IMG/VR virus record: IMGVR_UViG_3300028553_000121
Span: 1 to 29,608 of that record
Reading direction: 5' to 3' (one strand)
Length of the DNA: 29,608 bases
DNA from: a virus
Part shown: in pieces, positions 20,276 through 27,454 of the stretch
Layout of the letters: every line of letters starts with the position of its first letter
Numbering within the stretch: position 1 is the stretch's first letter
Program-made: the position numbers and the translations under genes
The notes under the pieces: generated by a model
What the model saw: the letters and a program-made list of their open reading frames with translations, nothing else
Told to the model about the DNA's origin: nothing
The model's database searches: none

Positions 20276-23227
20276 ATGGAACAAAATCAAAATAATTTAA
20301 CGGTTTGGCAGAGGTTATCCAAAGCCTTTGGACCAAATGCTTTATTAAATCAAGATTATCCAACTTATAAATTTGATAAGAAGGAATTATTACGTACAAC
20401 ATCAAAACAAGAGTACGAAAAAGAGCTTTTACAAGCTCAACAAACTTATTACTTAGGTAATCAGTGGACAAAGATTGAAAGTAATCTCTATACACAAGCA
20501 ATATATTATGAACCAACTAGATTGGCTTCTTTTTATGATTACGAATCTATGGAGTATTCAATACATGGTGAAACTAAAATTGCAACACCCAATGGTTTTA
20601 TCACGATTAAAGAATTAGCTGATAAAGGAAGAGATTATGAGTTTATAACATATGCTTATGACCACAATTTAAAAAAAGTTGTGCCGGCTAAAGCAAGAAA
20701 CGCTCATTACACTCGTGATGAAATGACTTATAAAATTACATTTGATGATGATTCTCATATTATAGCAACATATGGGCACAGATTTCTTAAACGAGATAGT
20801 GTATTTGAATACGTTGAAAATTTAAAACCTGGTGATTCTATGATGCCTTTTTATCGTAAATCATTTTACAATAATGAGAAATATAATTGGGTTTATACTT
20901 GTAATTCTGATGAAGGACATAATGGGTGGATTTCTGAACATAATCTTATTGCTGAATGGTTTTATGAAACCAAAGTAAAAGAAGATGAGGAAGTACATCA
21001 CGTAGATTTCAATGGTAAAAATAATTTACCTGAAAATCTTCAAATTATGACTATATCGGAACATAGAGCTTACCACGCAAGATTAAATAATGAAAAATTA
21101 TGGGCTAATCCCAAATACAGACAAAAAATGTCTGAGGTGGCAAAAAGAAAAGGTAAGTTAATTTGGGGTGGAAGAAGAAGTGGTGATAATAATCCATCAT
21201 ATATAAAAATTCCATTTGATGAAATTGTTAGGGTAGCAAAAGAAAAAAGGGGGGTAGAAGAAACAGCAAAAACTTTAGGGGTATCATATAGAAAGATTCA
21301 AAATGAATTAAGGTTTAATGGTTTTAAAAATTGGGACGATTTTCTTTCAGTATATAAAATAAAAAAATATCTAAAAGTTTCAGAAGACTATCATTTAATT
21401 AATTTCAAATTAATACCTTGGGATTTATTAGTTGATGTAGCAAAAAAAGAAAAATTAATGAAAAATGTTTGTAAAACATTGGACATTACAATGGGTAAAT
21501 TACGTTCAACTATAAGACAAGGTGGATATAATAATTGGACTACATTTATGACAGCATATGGATTAGAGATTGGTAAAACAGGAAGAAAAAAAGAAATTAA
21601 AGAAAATGTAGTAAACCATAAAATTGTTTCTATAGAACCTTATGGAATTGTTCCTGTTTATGATTTAACTGTACCTGGATATAAAAATTTTGCAACAGAC
21701 ACTATATTCTCACATAATACCCCAGAAATATCCGCAGCATTAGACATATATGGAGAAGAATCAACAACTGTGGATAAGGATGGTTTTATGTTACAGATAT
21801 TTTCAGAGTCAAAAAGGATAAAAGGTATTTTGGCCGACTTATTTAATAACGCATTGGATATTAATACAAATTTACCAATGTGGACAAGAAATACCTGTAA
21901 GTATGGTGATAATTTTGTTTATTTGAAACTTGATCCAGAGAAAGGAATTGTTGGTTGTATGCAATTACCGAACATTGAAATTGAACGTTTGGAGAGGGGT
22001 ATGCCCGCTCAAGCAACAAGACAAAATATTGAAGAACCCGCAGAAAACAAAGGACTAAGATTTAAATGGAAAGCCAAGGATATGGAATTTAATTCTTGGG
22101 AAATTGCCCACTTCAGATTGTTGGGTGATGACAGAAAACTTCCATACGGCACATCAATGTTGGAGAAAGCAAGACGTATTTGGAAACAATTATTATTGGC
22201 TGAAGATGCGATGTTGATATATAGAACATCAAGAGCACCTGAGAGAAGGGTATTCAAAGTGTTTGTTGGTAATATGGATGACAAAGATGTTGAGCCATAT
22301 GTACAACGTGTTGCTAACAAATTTAAACGTAGTCAAGTGGTTGATTCTCAAACAGGTAATGTTGATATGAGATTTAATCAAATGGCGGTGGATCAAGATT
22401 ACTTTATTCCTGTTCGTGACCCAGCTCAAGCAAGTCCAATTGAAACTTTGGCGGGCGGAACAAACTTGGGTGAGATTGCGGATATTGAATATATCCAAAA
22501 GAAACTATTGACAGCATTAAGAGTTCCAAAAGCATTCTTAGGTTTTGAAGAACCAGTTGGAGATGGTAAAAATTTATCATTAATTGATATCCGTTTTGCT
22601 AGAACAATCAATAAGATACAAAAATCAATGATATCTGAATTAAATAAAATAGCTATCATTCATTTATTCTTATTGGGTTTTGAGGATGAATTAAATAATT
22701 TTACACTAGGTTTAACTAACTCATCTAAACAGGCTGATTTATTAGGTCTTGAAGTTTGGAAAGAAAAAATTGCAGTTTACAAAGAATGTGTTACAGCATT
22801 ACAAGATGGCACAGCCCCAACATCACATACTTGGGCAAAGAAACATGTATTAGGATTTTCAGAAGAAGAAATTAAGACTGACTTATACCAACAACGTATT
22901 GAAAGGGCTGTTGGAGCTGAATTAACTAATACGGCAACAATTATAACCAAGACTGGTATATTTGATAATATTGATAAATTATACTCTCAGAAGAGTGGTA
23001 GTACGGCATCAGCGAGTGGAACACCACCTCCCCCTGGTGGAGGAGCACCACCACCTCCTGGGGGTGAAGCTCCAATGGGATTACCTGAAAGTGAAAAGAA
23101 AGATAATTTAAAAATACTATTGGAATCTGATGGGTTATTAGATGATGAAACTTTCATTGATTTGTCAAAAGCAAAAAATTCCTTGGGTGAAATGGAGATT
23201 CATCTAAACAAACTTTTAAATGGTTAA
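20276..23227 (+). CDS. Portal protein interrupted by an HNH intein
   Basis: 983 residues: 94 of portal, a 387-residue intein, then 502 of portal, giving 596 residues after splicing (T4 gp20 has 524). The junction restores FYDYESMEY-TPEISAALDIYGEES. The body shows gp20-like features, including WKAKDMEFNSWEIAHFRLL, YGTSMLEKARRIWKQLLLAEDAMLIYR, RAPERRVFKVFVGN and LAGGTNLGEIADIEYIQKKL. The C-terminus has a Pro/Gly-rich linker (TPPPPGGGAPPPPGG) and a short helical end. The portal forms the ring at one capsid vertex through which terminase pumps DNA and to which the tail attaches. The gene follows a 46-residue gene and precedes the prohead core genes. Confidence 0.93.
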   Translation: MEQNQNNLTVWQRLSKAFGPNALLNQDYPTYKFDKKELLRTTSKQEYEKELLQAQQTYYLGNQWTKIESNLYTQAIYYEPTRLASFYDYESMEYSIHGETKIATPNGFITIKELADKGRDYEFITYAYDHNLKKVVPAKARNAHYTRDEMTYKITFDDDSHIIATYGHRFLKRDSVFEYVENLKPGDSMMPFYRKSFYNNEKYNWVYTCNSDEGHNGWISEHNLIAEWFYETKVKEDEEVHHVDFNGKNNLPENLQIMTISEHRAYHARLNNEKLWANPKYRQKMSEVAKRKGKLIWGGRRSGDNNPSYIKIPFDEIVRVAKEKRGVEETAKTLGVSYRKIQNELRFNGFKNWDDFLSVYKIKKYLKVSEDYHLINFKLIPWDLLVDVAKKEKLMKNVCKTLDITMGKLRSTIRQGGYNNWTTFMTAYGLEIGKTGRKKEIKENVVNHKIVSIEPYGIVPVYDLTVPGYKNFATDTIFSHNTPEISAALDIYGEESTTVDKDGFMLQIFSESKRIKGILADLFNNALDINTNLPMWTRNTCKYGDNFVYLKLDPEKGIVGCMQLPNIEIERLERGMPAQATRQNIEEPAENKGLRFKWKAKDMEFNSWEIAHFRLLGDDRKLPYGTSMLEKARRIWKQLLLAEDAMLIYRTSRAPERRVFKVFVGNMDDKDVEPYVQRVANKFKRSQVVDSQTGNVDMRFNQMAVDQDYFIPVRDPAQASPIETLAGGTNLGEIADIEYIQKKLLTALRVPKAFLGFEEPVGDGKNLSLIDIRFARTINKIQKSMISELNKIAIIHLFLLGFEDELNNFTLGLTNSSKQADLLGLEVWKEKIAVYKECVTALQDGTAPTSHTWAKKHVLGFSEEEIKTDLYQQRIERAVGAELTNTATIITKTGIFDNIDKLYSQKSGSTASASGTPPPPGGGAPPPPGGEAPMGLPESEKKDNLKILLESDGLLDDETFIDLSKAKNSLGEMEIHLNKLLNG
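20558..21718 (+). mobile_element. HNH-type intein in portal protein
   Basis: 387 residues. It starts with Ser (SIHGETKIATPNGF) rather than Cys, block B reads HIIATYGHRF, and it ends IFSHN before Thr (+1). The endonuclease is HNH-type (NLIAEWFYETKV, HHVDFNGKNNLPENLQIMT, EHRAYHARL). Two similar helix-turn-helix-like modules follow: IPFDEIVRVAKEKRGVEE.. with KNWDDF, and IPWDLLVDVAKKEKLMKN.. with NNWTTF. These probably read the target DNA. Confidence 0.92.
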
Positions 23228-23234
23228 TATTTAT
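23227..23234 (+). promoter_or_regulatory. ATATTTAT upstream motif
   Basis: ATATTTATAAATAAAAAAG is 13 nt before the ATG at 23248. Confidence 0.5.
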
Positions 23235-23247
23235 AAATAAAAAAGAT

Positions 23248-23961
23248 ATGAAATTTGGAATTATTAAATCAAAAATAGATTACGTATTATCAGAATCATT
23301 TAAGAATGATGAACATTTTAAAGTTGAAATGAAATTTTTCAAAAAAAATATTTTGGAGAATAAAAACCTTAGTAAACTTTTTTATTTATATGATGAGTTG
23401 ACAACAAAAAGAAATATGGATAAAAACATTGTTGATGACTATATTAATCAATCAATTACCATATATGAAAATACTATCAACAAATTAAAACCAACTGATT
23501 ACAAAAAATTAGACTATTGGTTAAATGGGATTGAGGTTGAAAATAATTATGAAAACATTGATAAATTGTTTTCAACCAATATACTGACTTTAGAAAATAA
23601 AGTTATCAGTAAAAAAATGATTGCGGAATCTCTAATTAAAAAAGAAGAGACTAAGGAGGTAATTAACTTACCAATTAGTTCAATGATTAAAATGGCTAAT
23701 AAATCTATCGCTTCTTATATTGAAAATTTAAATGAAAGTGATAAGAGTGAGTTGGTGAAATTATTGTCTCAGGATGAAAAGATTATGAAAGAGAGTTATG
23801 AGTTGACAAAACTTAAAGTAATTGACAAATTAAATAACCATAAATCGGAATCGGATTCCGATACATCAGTAAGAATTGATGAAACCATATTAAAATTAAA
23901 AGAGGAGAAGTTTGATAAATTAACTTATTTCAAATTAAAAAATCTGAACGAAAGTCTTTAA
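23248..23961 (+). CDS. Unknown helical protein in prohead region
   Basis: 237 residues, very Lys/Glu/Asn/Leu-rich and predicted mostly helical (FFKKNILENKNLSKLFYLYD, YIENLNESDKSELVKLLSQD). No motif is recognised. It occupies the place of the small prohead core genes (67/68) between portal and protease in T4, so a scaffold-core role is possible. A 19-bp perfect inverted repeat (23844-23862) lies within the coding part. Its TAA stop overlaps the stop of the bS21 gene on the other strand. Confidence 0.75.
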   Translation: MKFGIIKSKIDYVLSESFKNDEHFKVEMKFFKKNILENKNLSKLFYLYDELTTKRNMDKNIVDDYINQSITIYENTINKLKPTDYKKLDYWLNGIEVENNYENIDKLFSTNILTLENKVISKKMIAESLIKKEETKEVINLPISSMIKMANKSIASYIENLNESDKSELVKLLSQDEKIMKESYELTKLKVIDKLNNHKSESDSDTSVRIDETILKLKEEKFDKLTYFKLKNLNESL

Positions 23962-24146
23962 TCCTCTCTTTTTGTTTTTTGAGAATATACCGCTTTTTTA
24001 ACTTTGTCTCTGCGTCTAATAGAGTTTTTGGTGAATTCTTTTCTTTGTTTCAACTCCGTCATTAATTTAGTTTTAATCACTTTACTCTTAAAGAGTTTAA
24101 GTGCTTTTTCAATTGGGGTTTTGTTATCTACTTTTACAATTAACAT
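23958..24146 (-). CDS. rpsU: Ribosomal protein bS21 (phage-encoded)
   Basis: 62 residues matching the bS21 pattern from end to end: MLIVKVDNKTPIEKALKLFK, then KTKLMTELKQRKEFTK, SIRRRDKVKKAVYSQK. The basic KxRKEFTKxSxxRR core is the conserved RNA-binding part of the small subunit protein that lies near the anti-Shine-Dalgarno end of 16S rRNA. It is transcribed against the head operon and shares its stop bases (TTAA) with the gene at 23248. A phage copy could replace host bS21 and alter which messages are initiated. No good upstream ribosome-binding sequence is seen (leader CAAAAAAACCAAAAT before ATG). Confidence 0.92.
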   Translation of the reverse strand: MLIVKVDNKTPIEKALKLFKSKVIKTKLMTELKQRKEFTKNSIRRRDKVKKAVYSQKTKRED

Positions 24147-24220
24147 ATTTTGGTTTTTTTGACATTTACTTAAATTTTACTTATTTTTTATTCAAAAATA
24201 AACAAAGAAATATTTTATGA

Positions 24221-24679
24221 ATGAAAAAAGGAAAAACTTCAAAAATCCAAGGATTTAAAACCGCTAAGATTTTATATGGAACTGTTGATTCAGTTGAACT
24301 GAAATCAATATATCTAAACATACAAACTTGGGTTGAACCTCAACTTGAACTTGAAAATTGGAATCGTGTAATATTGAATTTATCAAGAAAAGTCAAACAC
24401 ACAATTTACAATAATATAAATACTGAATTATTTGAAAAAAAGTTTATTGTTGATTTGGATTTAAGGTCTAGTGGGCTACAAATGGAAAAAAAGTCTTTCC
24501 TTAATCTTGAGATTAATTTTTTTCTTAACCAACAAGATATTGATTTTAAATCAAATAATGTTAAAGAAATCTTAAAGAATCTAACAAAAAAAATTATCCA
24601 AGACAATCTTACCAACAATCATTATTTCAATTTTAGTCTAACTAAAAAGAGTGATAAGTTAATAAATATAAAAACATAA
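24221..24679 (+). CDS. Unknown 152-residue protein
   Basis: A basic, mixed alpha/beta protein starting MKKGKTSKIQGFKTAKILYG, followed by VDSVELKSIYLNIQTWVEPQ and RVILNLSRKVKHTIYNN. Later segments (KKFIVDLDLRSSGLQMEKKS, LNLEINFFLNQQDIDF) look like paired strands. No family is recognised. It is divergent from bS21 and directly before the prohead protease, so it may be part of the head module. Confidence 0.7.
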   Translation: MKKGKTSKIQGFKTAKILYGTVDSVELKSIYLNIQTWVEPQLELENWNRVILNLSRKVKHTIYNNINTELFEKKFIVDLDLRSSGLQMEKKSFLNLEINFFLNQQDIDFKSNNVKEILKNLTKKIIQDNLTNNHYFNFSLTKKSDKLINIKT

Positions 24680-24687
24680 ATATTTAT
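24680..24687 (+). promoter_or_regulatory. ATATTTAT upstream motif
   Basis: ATATTTATTAATAAAAATC is 16 nt before the protease ATG at 24704. Confidence 0.5.
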
Positions 24688-24703
24688 TAATAAAAATCAC
24701 AAA

Positions 24704-25423
24704 ATGAGCTTAAGAATTTTAAATCCTGGTGAATTAGGTAAAGGAATATTAATTGAGAATGATGGGTGGGTTTCGCCTAATACAACAATGAATTCTTATA
24801 TATTGGAAACTAGAAACTTTTTAGACCACTCCAAACCTTTTGAATTTTATGCCGTTCTACAAAAATATAATACCCCAAATAGAAATGGTAGAATTTATCC
24901 TGAAAGGATATTAAAAAGAGAATCTGAAAATTACAAAAAGATGATTCAAAAAGGCACTTCTCTTTCTGAATTAAATCACCCAGAATCGTCTCTAATTGAT
25001 TTAGACAGAGCTTCCCACTTAATTACTGAAGTGTGGTGGGAAGGACCAGTTTTAATGGGTAAATTAAAACTATTAACAAGTCCTGGATTTCACGAGAGAG
25101 GAATTGTATCCACAAAAGGAGATTTAGCGGCAAACTACTTAAGACAAGGTGTTACTCTTGGTATTTCTTCTCGTGGTGTAGGATCACTTAAAAAGGTTGG
25201 GGAACAAAATGAAGTTCAGGATGACTTTGAATTAATTTGTTTTGACTTGGTATCTTCTCCATCAACACCTGGTGCTTATCTTTTCTTGAATAAAGAAGAT
25301 AGAACAAGTTTGGATGAGAATTTGGATGACGATAAAAAAATGTCTGTTGAGAGAAATGTTGGTCAAAGTGGGAATAAATCACTTGACTTAATGAAAAGAT
25401 TAAACGATTATTTGGGATATTAA
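24704..25423 (+). CDS. Prohead core protease (T4 gp21-like)
   Basis: 239 residues. It has the serine-protease order of the gp21/U9 family: His92 in SELNHPESS, the Ser in LGISSRGVGS (155/156), and FDLVSSPSTPGA near 180-191. The N-terminus includes YNTPNRNGRIYPERIL, common in phage prohead proteases. It cuts scaffold and capsid proteins at (L/I)-x-E sites before DNA packaging. The acidic/helical tail after residue 195 (LDENLDDDKK, KSLDLMKRLNDYLGY) could be a self-processed or scaffold-binding part. The usual T4 order protease, scaffold, capsid follows. Confidence 0.92.
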   Translation: MSLRILNPGELGKGILIENDGWVSPNTTMNSYILETRNFLDHSKPFEFYAVLQKYNTPNRNGRIYPERILKRESENYKKMIQKGTSLSELNHPESSLIDLDRASHLITEVWWEGPVLMGKLKLLTSPGFHERGIVSTKGDLAANYLRQGVTLGISSRGVGSLKKVGEQNEVQDDFELICFDLVSSPSTPGAYLFLNKEDRTSLDENLDDDKKMSVERNVGQSGNKSLDLMKRLNDYLGY

Positions 25424-25452
25424 TTAATATTTTAAAAAAAAATTCTAAAACT

Positions 25453-25668
25453 ATGGAAGACGGACAAAAATATTTTGTTGCAAAAATTGCTGAAGATTTT
25501 GTTGATGATGAAACCGGAAAGGTAAAGAAAATTAAACTTGAAAAATTGGTTATGGGATATACCCCAACTGATGTTGAGGCCAAAATAACCAAGGTTTACG
25601 AACATTACACAACTGATTGGCGTATTACCGCAATTGTTGAAAGTAAAATTGATGAGGTGATTGAATAA
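25453..25668 (+). CDS. Small unknown protein, DUF4494-like
   Basis: 71 residues reading MEDGQKYFVAKIAEDFVDDE, with TGKVKKIKLEKLVMGYTPTDVE and VYEHYTTDWRITAIVESK. The arrangement of strands, a single central helix and the closing ITAIVES pattern resembles DUF4494 proteins from Bacteroidota and their phages. This is from memory and only moderately sure. It lies between protease and scaffold and ends before a terminator. Confidence 0.7.
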   Translation: MEDGQKYFVAKIAEDFVDDETGKVKKIKLEKLVMGYTPTDVEAKITKVYEHYTTDWRITAIVESKIDEVIE

Positions 25669-25690
25669 TTAATTCATCAATAATTTTGAT

Positions 25691-25729
25691 AAGGATAATC
25701 CAAAAAATGGGTTATCCTTATTTTTTTTG
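25691..25729 (+). terminator. Rho-independent terminator
   Basis: Stem AAGGATAA..CC / GG..TTATCCTT with an A-rich loop and a run of eight Ts, 22 nt after the stop at 25668. Confidence 0.85.
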
Positions 25730-25739
25730 TCCATATACA

Positions 25740-25747
25740 ATATTTAT
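25740..25747 (+). promoter_or_regulatory. ATATTTAT motif after terminator
   Basis: ATATTTATGTTATATAAAA lies 88 nt before the scaffold ATG, just past the terminator. It may be a second start site for the scaffold-capsid transcript. Confidence 0.3.
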
Positions 25748-25812
25748 GTTATATAAAATAATCTTTTTTGTATGGTATTATCTACAAAAAAATATTTTTT
25801 TAAAAAATTAAC

Positions 25813-25820
25813 ATATTTAT
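25813..25820 (+). promoter_or_regulatory. ATATTTAT upstream motif
   Basis: ATATTTATATAATAAAAAACG is 15 nt before the ATG at 25836. Confidence 0.5.
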
Positions 25821-25835
25821 ATAATAAAAAACGAA

Positions 25836-27437
25836 ATGGCTGAAAATAAATCATTAGTTGAAGAAGCAATACTACAAATGAAAAATTTGGAAGACGTTGT
25901 AACTGAAAATGCAAAAGGAATACTTGCCTCAACAATGAGACAAGAAATCAAAGAATTGGTAAAAGAATCTCTCAAAGAACAAGACGATGAAGAGGTTGAA
26001 GATGAAGAAGATGATATGGACATAGAAGATGATGTGGACATTGATGACGCCTCTATGGATTTAGAGGACGATGATATGGATATTGAAGACGATATGGATA
26101 TGTCAGAACCGAATATGGAGGTTGATACAATAGACCTAACAAAACAACCAGCTTCAGAAGTTTTAAGAGTATTCAAACTTTTAAGTCCTGAAGATGAAAT
26201 CGTTGTAACCAAAGATACTGCGGGCAACATAAACTTAAAAGACAATGAAACAAATAAAGAGTATATGATTGTTAGCGAAGGTATGGATGAATACGATGAA
26301 TACGATGAAATGTATCATTCTAATGAAATGATGGAAATGGACGATATGGACATGGATATGATGGAAATGGACGATATGGACATGGATATGATGGAAATGG
26401 ACGATATGGGTTATGGTATGAATCATCAATACGATGAAGAAGAAGAAACTTTATACGAAATTGAAATGGATGACTCTGATGTTGAATCAGCATTTGAAGA
26501 TGAATTTGGAGAAGGTTTTGAAGAAGAAGAAAATTATTCAGACGAGGAATTCTTTGAAGATTTTGAAGAGGAAGAAAATTATTCAGACGAGGAATTCTTT
26601 GAAGGTTTTGAAGAGGAAGAAAATTATTCAGACGAGGAATTCTTTGAAGGTTTTGAAGAGGAAGAAGACAATGAATTTATGACGGAATCAAAAAAATCCA
26701 CAAAAAAACCAAAAGGTATGGGTTTTGGCTCAGCATCTAAATTTAAGTATTCTAGTAAAACTACTGATTACCCAACTAAAAAACAACCACAAGGCACTAG
26801 AGGTGTAGGTATGGGTAAACCTAAAAAAGATATTTACAAATCTGATTCTCCAAGTTTTGATGGTGAGTTTTCAAAGAAACCAACATCATCAAGAAAAGAA
26901 AATATGGCTAAACCAATGAAACCAATGATGAAAAAAATGGAAACAAAGGAAGCGTCACGTACTTTAGGAAATGGTAAATATTGGGGTAGAGAAGGTCTTC
27001 CGAAACCAAAAGCCGCACCACGTCACATCAGAAAAGAATCTATTGACAATTCTGAACTTGAAATCCTTAGAGAAAAAAATGAAGAGTATAGAAAAGCATT
27101 AAATATTTTTAGAACTAAACTTGATGAAGTTGCAATCTTCAATTCTAATTTGGCGTACGCAACTAGATTGTTTACAGAACATTCAACTTCAAAACAAGAA
27201 AAAATTAATATTCTACAAAGATTTGATGGTGTTGAAACTCTTAAAGAATCAAAAAATCTATACAAAGTATTAAAAGACGAACTAACAAGTTCAAAACCTC
27301 AACAAGTTAATGAATCAGTTGAAAGGACAATTCAAAAATCACCTTCAACAGGTTCAGCGATTAACTTAATTGAATCAAAAACATACGAAAATCCCCAATT
27401 CCTAAGAATGAAGGATTTGATGTCTAAATTAAAATAA
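25836..27437 (+). CDS. Prohead scaffold-like protein
   Basis: 533 residues between protease and capsid, the place of T4 gp22 scaffold. The N-terminal helical segment (SLVEEAILQMKNLEDVVTEN) is followed by about 200 residues of Asp/Glu/Met-rich low complexity with two tandem repeat sets (MEMDDMDMDM and EGFEEEENYSDEEFF). Next comes a basic Lys/Pro/Gly segment, and then a helical C-terminal third (LEILREKNEEYRKALNIFRT) ending NPQFLRMKDLMSKLK. Strong acidity and a helical C-terminus suit a scaffold that binds capsid protein. Length is about twice that of gp22. No sequence family is certain. Confidence 0.75.
   Translation: MAENKSLVEEAILQMKNLEDVVTENAKGILASTMRQEIKELVKESLKEQDDEEVEDEEDDMDIEDDVDIDDASMDLEDDDMDIEDDMDMSEPNMEVDTIDLTKQPASEVLRVFKLLSPEDEIVVTKDTAGNINLKDNETNKEYMIVSEGMDEYDEYDEMYHSNEMMEMDDMDMDMMEMDDMDMDMMEMDDMGYGMNHQYDEEEETLYEIEMDDSDVESAFEDEFGEGFEEEENYSDEEFFEDFEEEENYSDEEFFEGFEEEENYSDEEFFEGFEEEEDNEFMTESKKSTKKPKGMGFGSASKFKYSSKTTDYPTKKQPQGTRGVGMGKPKKDIYKSDSPSFDGEFSKKPTSSRKENMAKPMKPMMKKMETKEASRTLGNGKYWGREGLPKPKAAPRHIRKESIDNSELEILREKNEEYRKALNIFRTKLDEVAIFNSNLAYATRLFTEHSTSKQEKINILQRFDGVETLKESKNLYKVLKDELTSSKPQQVNESVERTIQKSPSTGSAINLIESKTYENPQFLRMKDLMSKLK
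26328..26408 (+). repeat. 30-bp tandem repeat (2.7 copies)
   Basis: The unit encodes MMEMDDMDMD, repeated in frame with no difference between the first two copies, in the scaffold-like gene. Confidence 0.9.
26511..26670 (+). repeat. 45-bp tandem repeat (about 3.5 copies)
   Basis: Units begin at 26511, 26556, 26601 and a part at 26646. Each codes EGFEEEENYSDEEFF (one copy has D for G). Few changes between copies suggest recent slippage or unequal recombination. Confidence 0.9.
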
Positions 27438-27454
27438 ACAAAAACAAATACAAA

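Noticed and set aside
23844-23862. Perfect 19-bp inverted repeat ATCGGAATCGGATTCCGAT
   Set aside because: It lies inside a coding region as a Ser/Asp/Glu codon run, with no T-run and no gene boundary; it may be chance and no function can be supported.
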